NCBI RefSeq assembly: GCF_900186985.1
Contig: NZ_LT906447.1
Coordinates: forward strand, 1,550,001-1,614,000
Source: Staphylococcus piscifermentans
Lineage (GTDB): Bacteria; Bacillota; Bacilli; Staphylococcales; Staphylococcaceae
Reading direction: 5' to 3'
Length of the DNA stretch: 64,000 nt
Under the pieces are notes generated by a model. That model worked only from the letters and a program-made list of their open reading frames with translations, made no database searches and was not told the DNA's origin. Of this stretch, positions 63,931 to 64,000 are shown piece after piece (positions within the stretch are counted from its first letter, which is position 1; every line of letters begins with the position of its first letter). Both the position numbers and the translations under genes were made by a program.

Positions 63931-63986
63931 TGTACTGGCAGTAGCTATCTGTACAGAAAATGCGCTTGTTCCAAGCTTTTTTCTAT
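63931..63986 (+). repeat. composite repeat copy 2 (second tyrA hairpin)
   Basis: Matches the minus strand of 33514-33570 at about 52 of 56 positions. It includes GGCAGTAGCTATCTG and the hairpin GCTTG/CAAGC with six T, a likely back-up terminator. Confidence 0.75.
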
Positions 63987-64000
63987 TCTAGTTAGCTTTG

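Overview
The window is chromosomal DNA of a low-GC Gram-positive coccus and is almost certainly from a Staphylococcus. The evidence is a run of staphylococcal core genes in conserved order: thyA-folA-fakB2-msrAB-crr, arlRS, odhAB, the lysC-dap-lysA operon, cvfB, pst-phoU, pepF, femAB and trpEGDCFBA. Proteins such as FemA, FemB, MsrB and TyrA look like S. aureus orthologues but are clearly diverged, so a coagulase-negative species is likely. The species itself cannot be fixed from this sequence alone.

Layout. Positions 1-7.6 kb (+) hold nucleotide and folate synthesis (thyA, folA), a fatty-acid-binding DegV protein, methionine sulfoxide repair, PTS IIA, a secreted-type protease and murG. At 7.7-7.85 kb on the minus strand lies an apparent Fur-controlled small RNA (IsrR-like) between a PAP2 phosphatase gene and arlRS. 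Positions 10-14 kb hold odhAB with a cre site. Positions 14-24 kb hold a small membrane protein, a glyoxalase, a MoxR/VWA pair, brnQ with a CodY box, a lipid kinase, the telA/xpaC/acyP group and cspA. Positions 24.8-33.3 kb (-) hold the complete aspartate-to-lysine pathway in one eight-gene operon behind a lysine riboswitch. Positions 33.6-36.3 kb hold an ABC-F ATPase and cvfB. At 36.3-37.8 kb an intact IS3-family (IS150-group) element sits inside the loop of the cvfB terminator. Positions 38-43 kb hold pstSCAB-phoU, 43-50 kb pepF and a Nik/Opp-type ABC importer operon. Positions 50.1-51.2 kb are non-coding and contain a dif site for XerCD, so the window spans the replication-terminus region. 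Positions 51-64 kb hold a DUF308 membrane protein, femAB, the trp operon behind two tandem T-boxes, an M42 peptidase and tyrA.

The genes support one another. The lysine operon supplies cell-wall lysine. FemA and FemB then add glycines to that lysine, and MurG makes the lipid II on which they act. The trp operon and tyrA draw on chorismate and prephenate. Regulation visible in the DNA includes the L-box, two T-boxes, Fur boxes, a cre site, CodY-like boxes and a possible PhoP box. Intergenic DNA is rich in a family of related terminator hairpins, some forming composite repeats with a second hairpin. No rRNA, tRNA, CRISPR array, prophage or resistance island was recognised.
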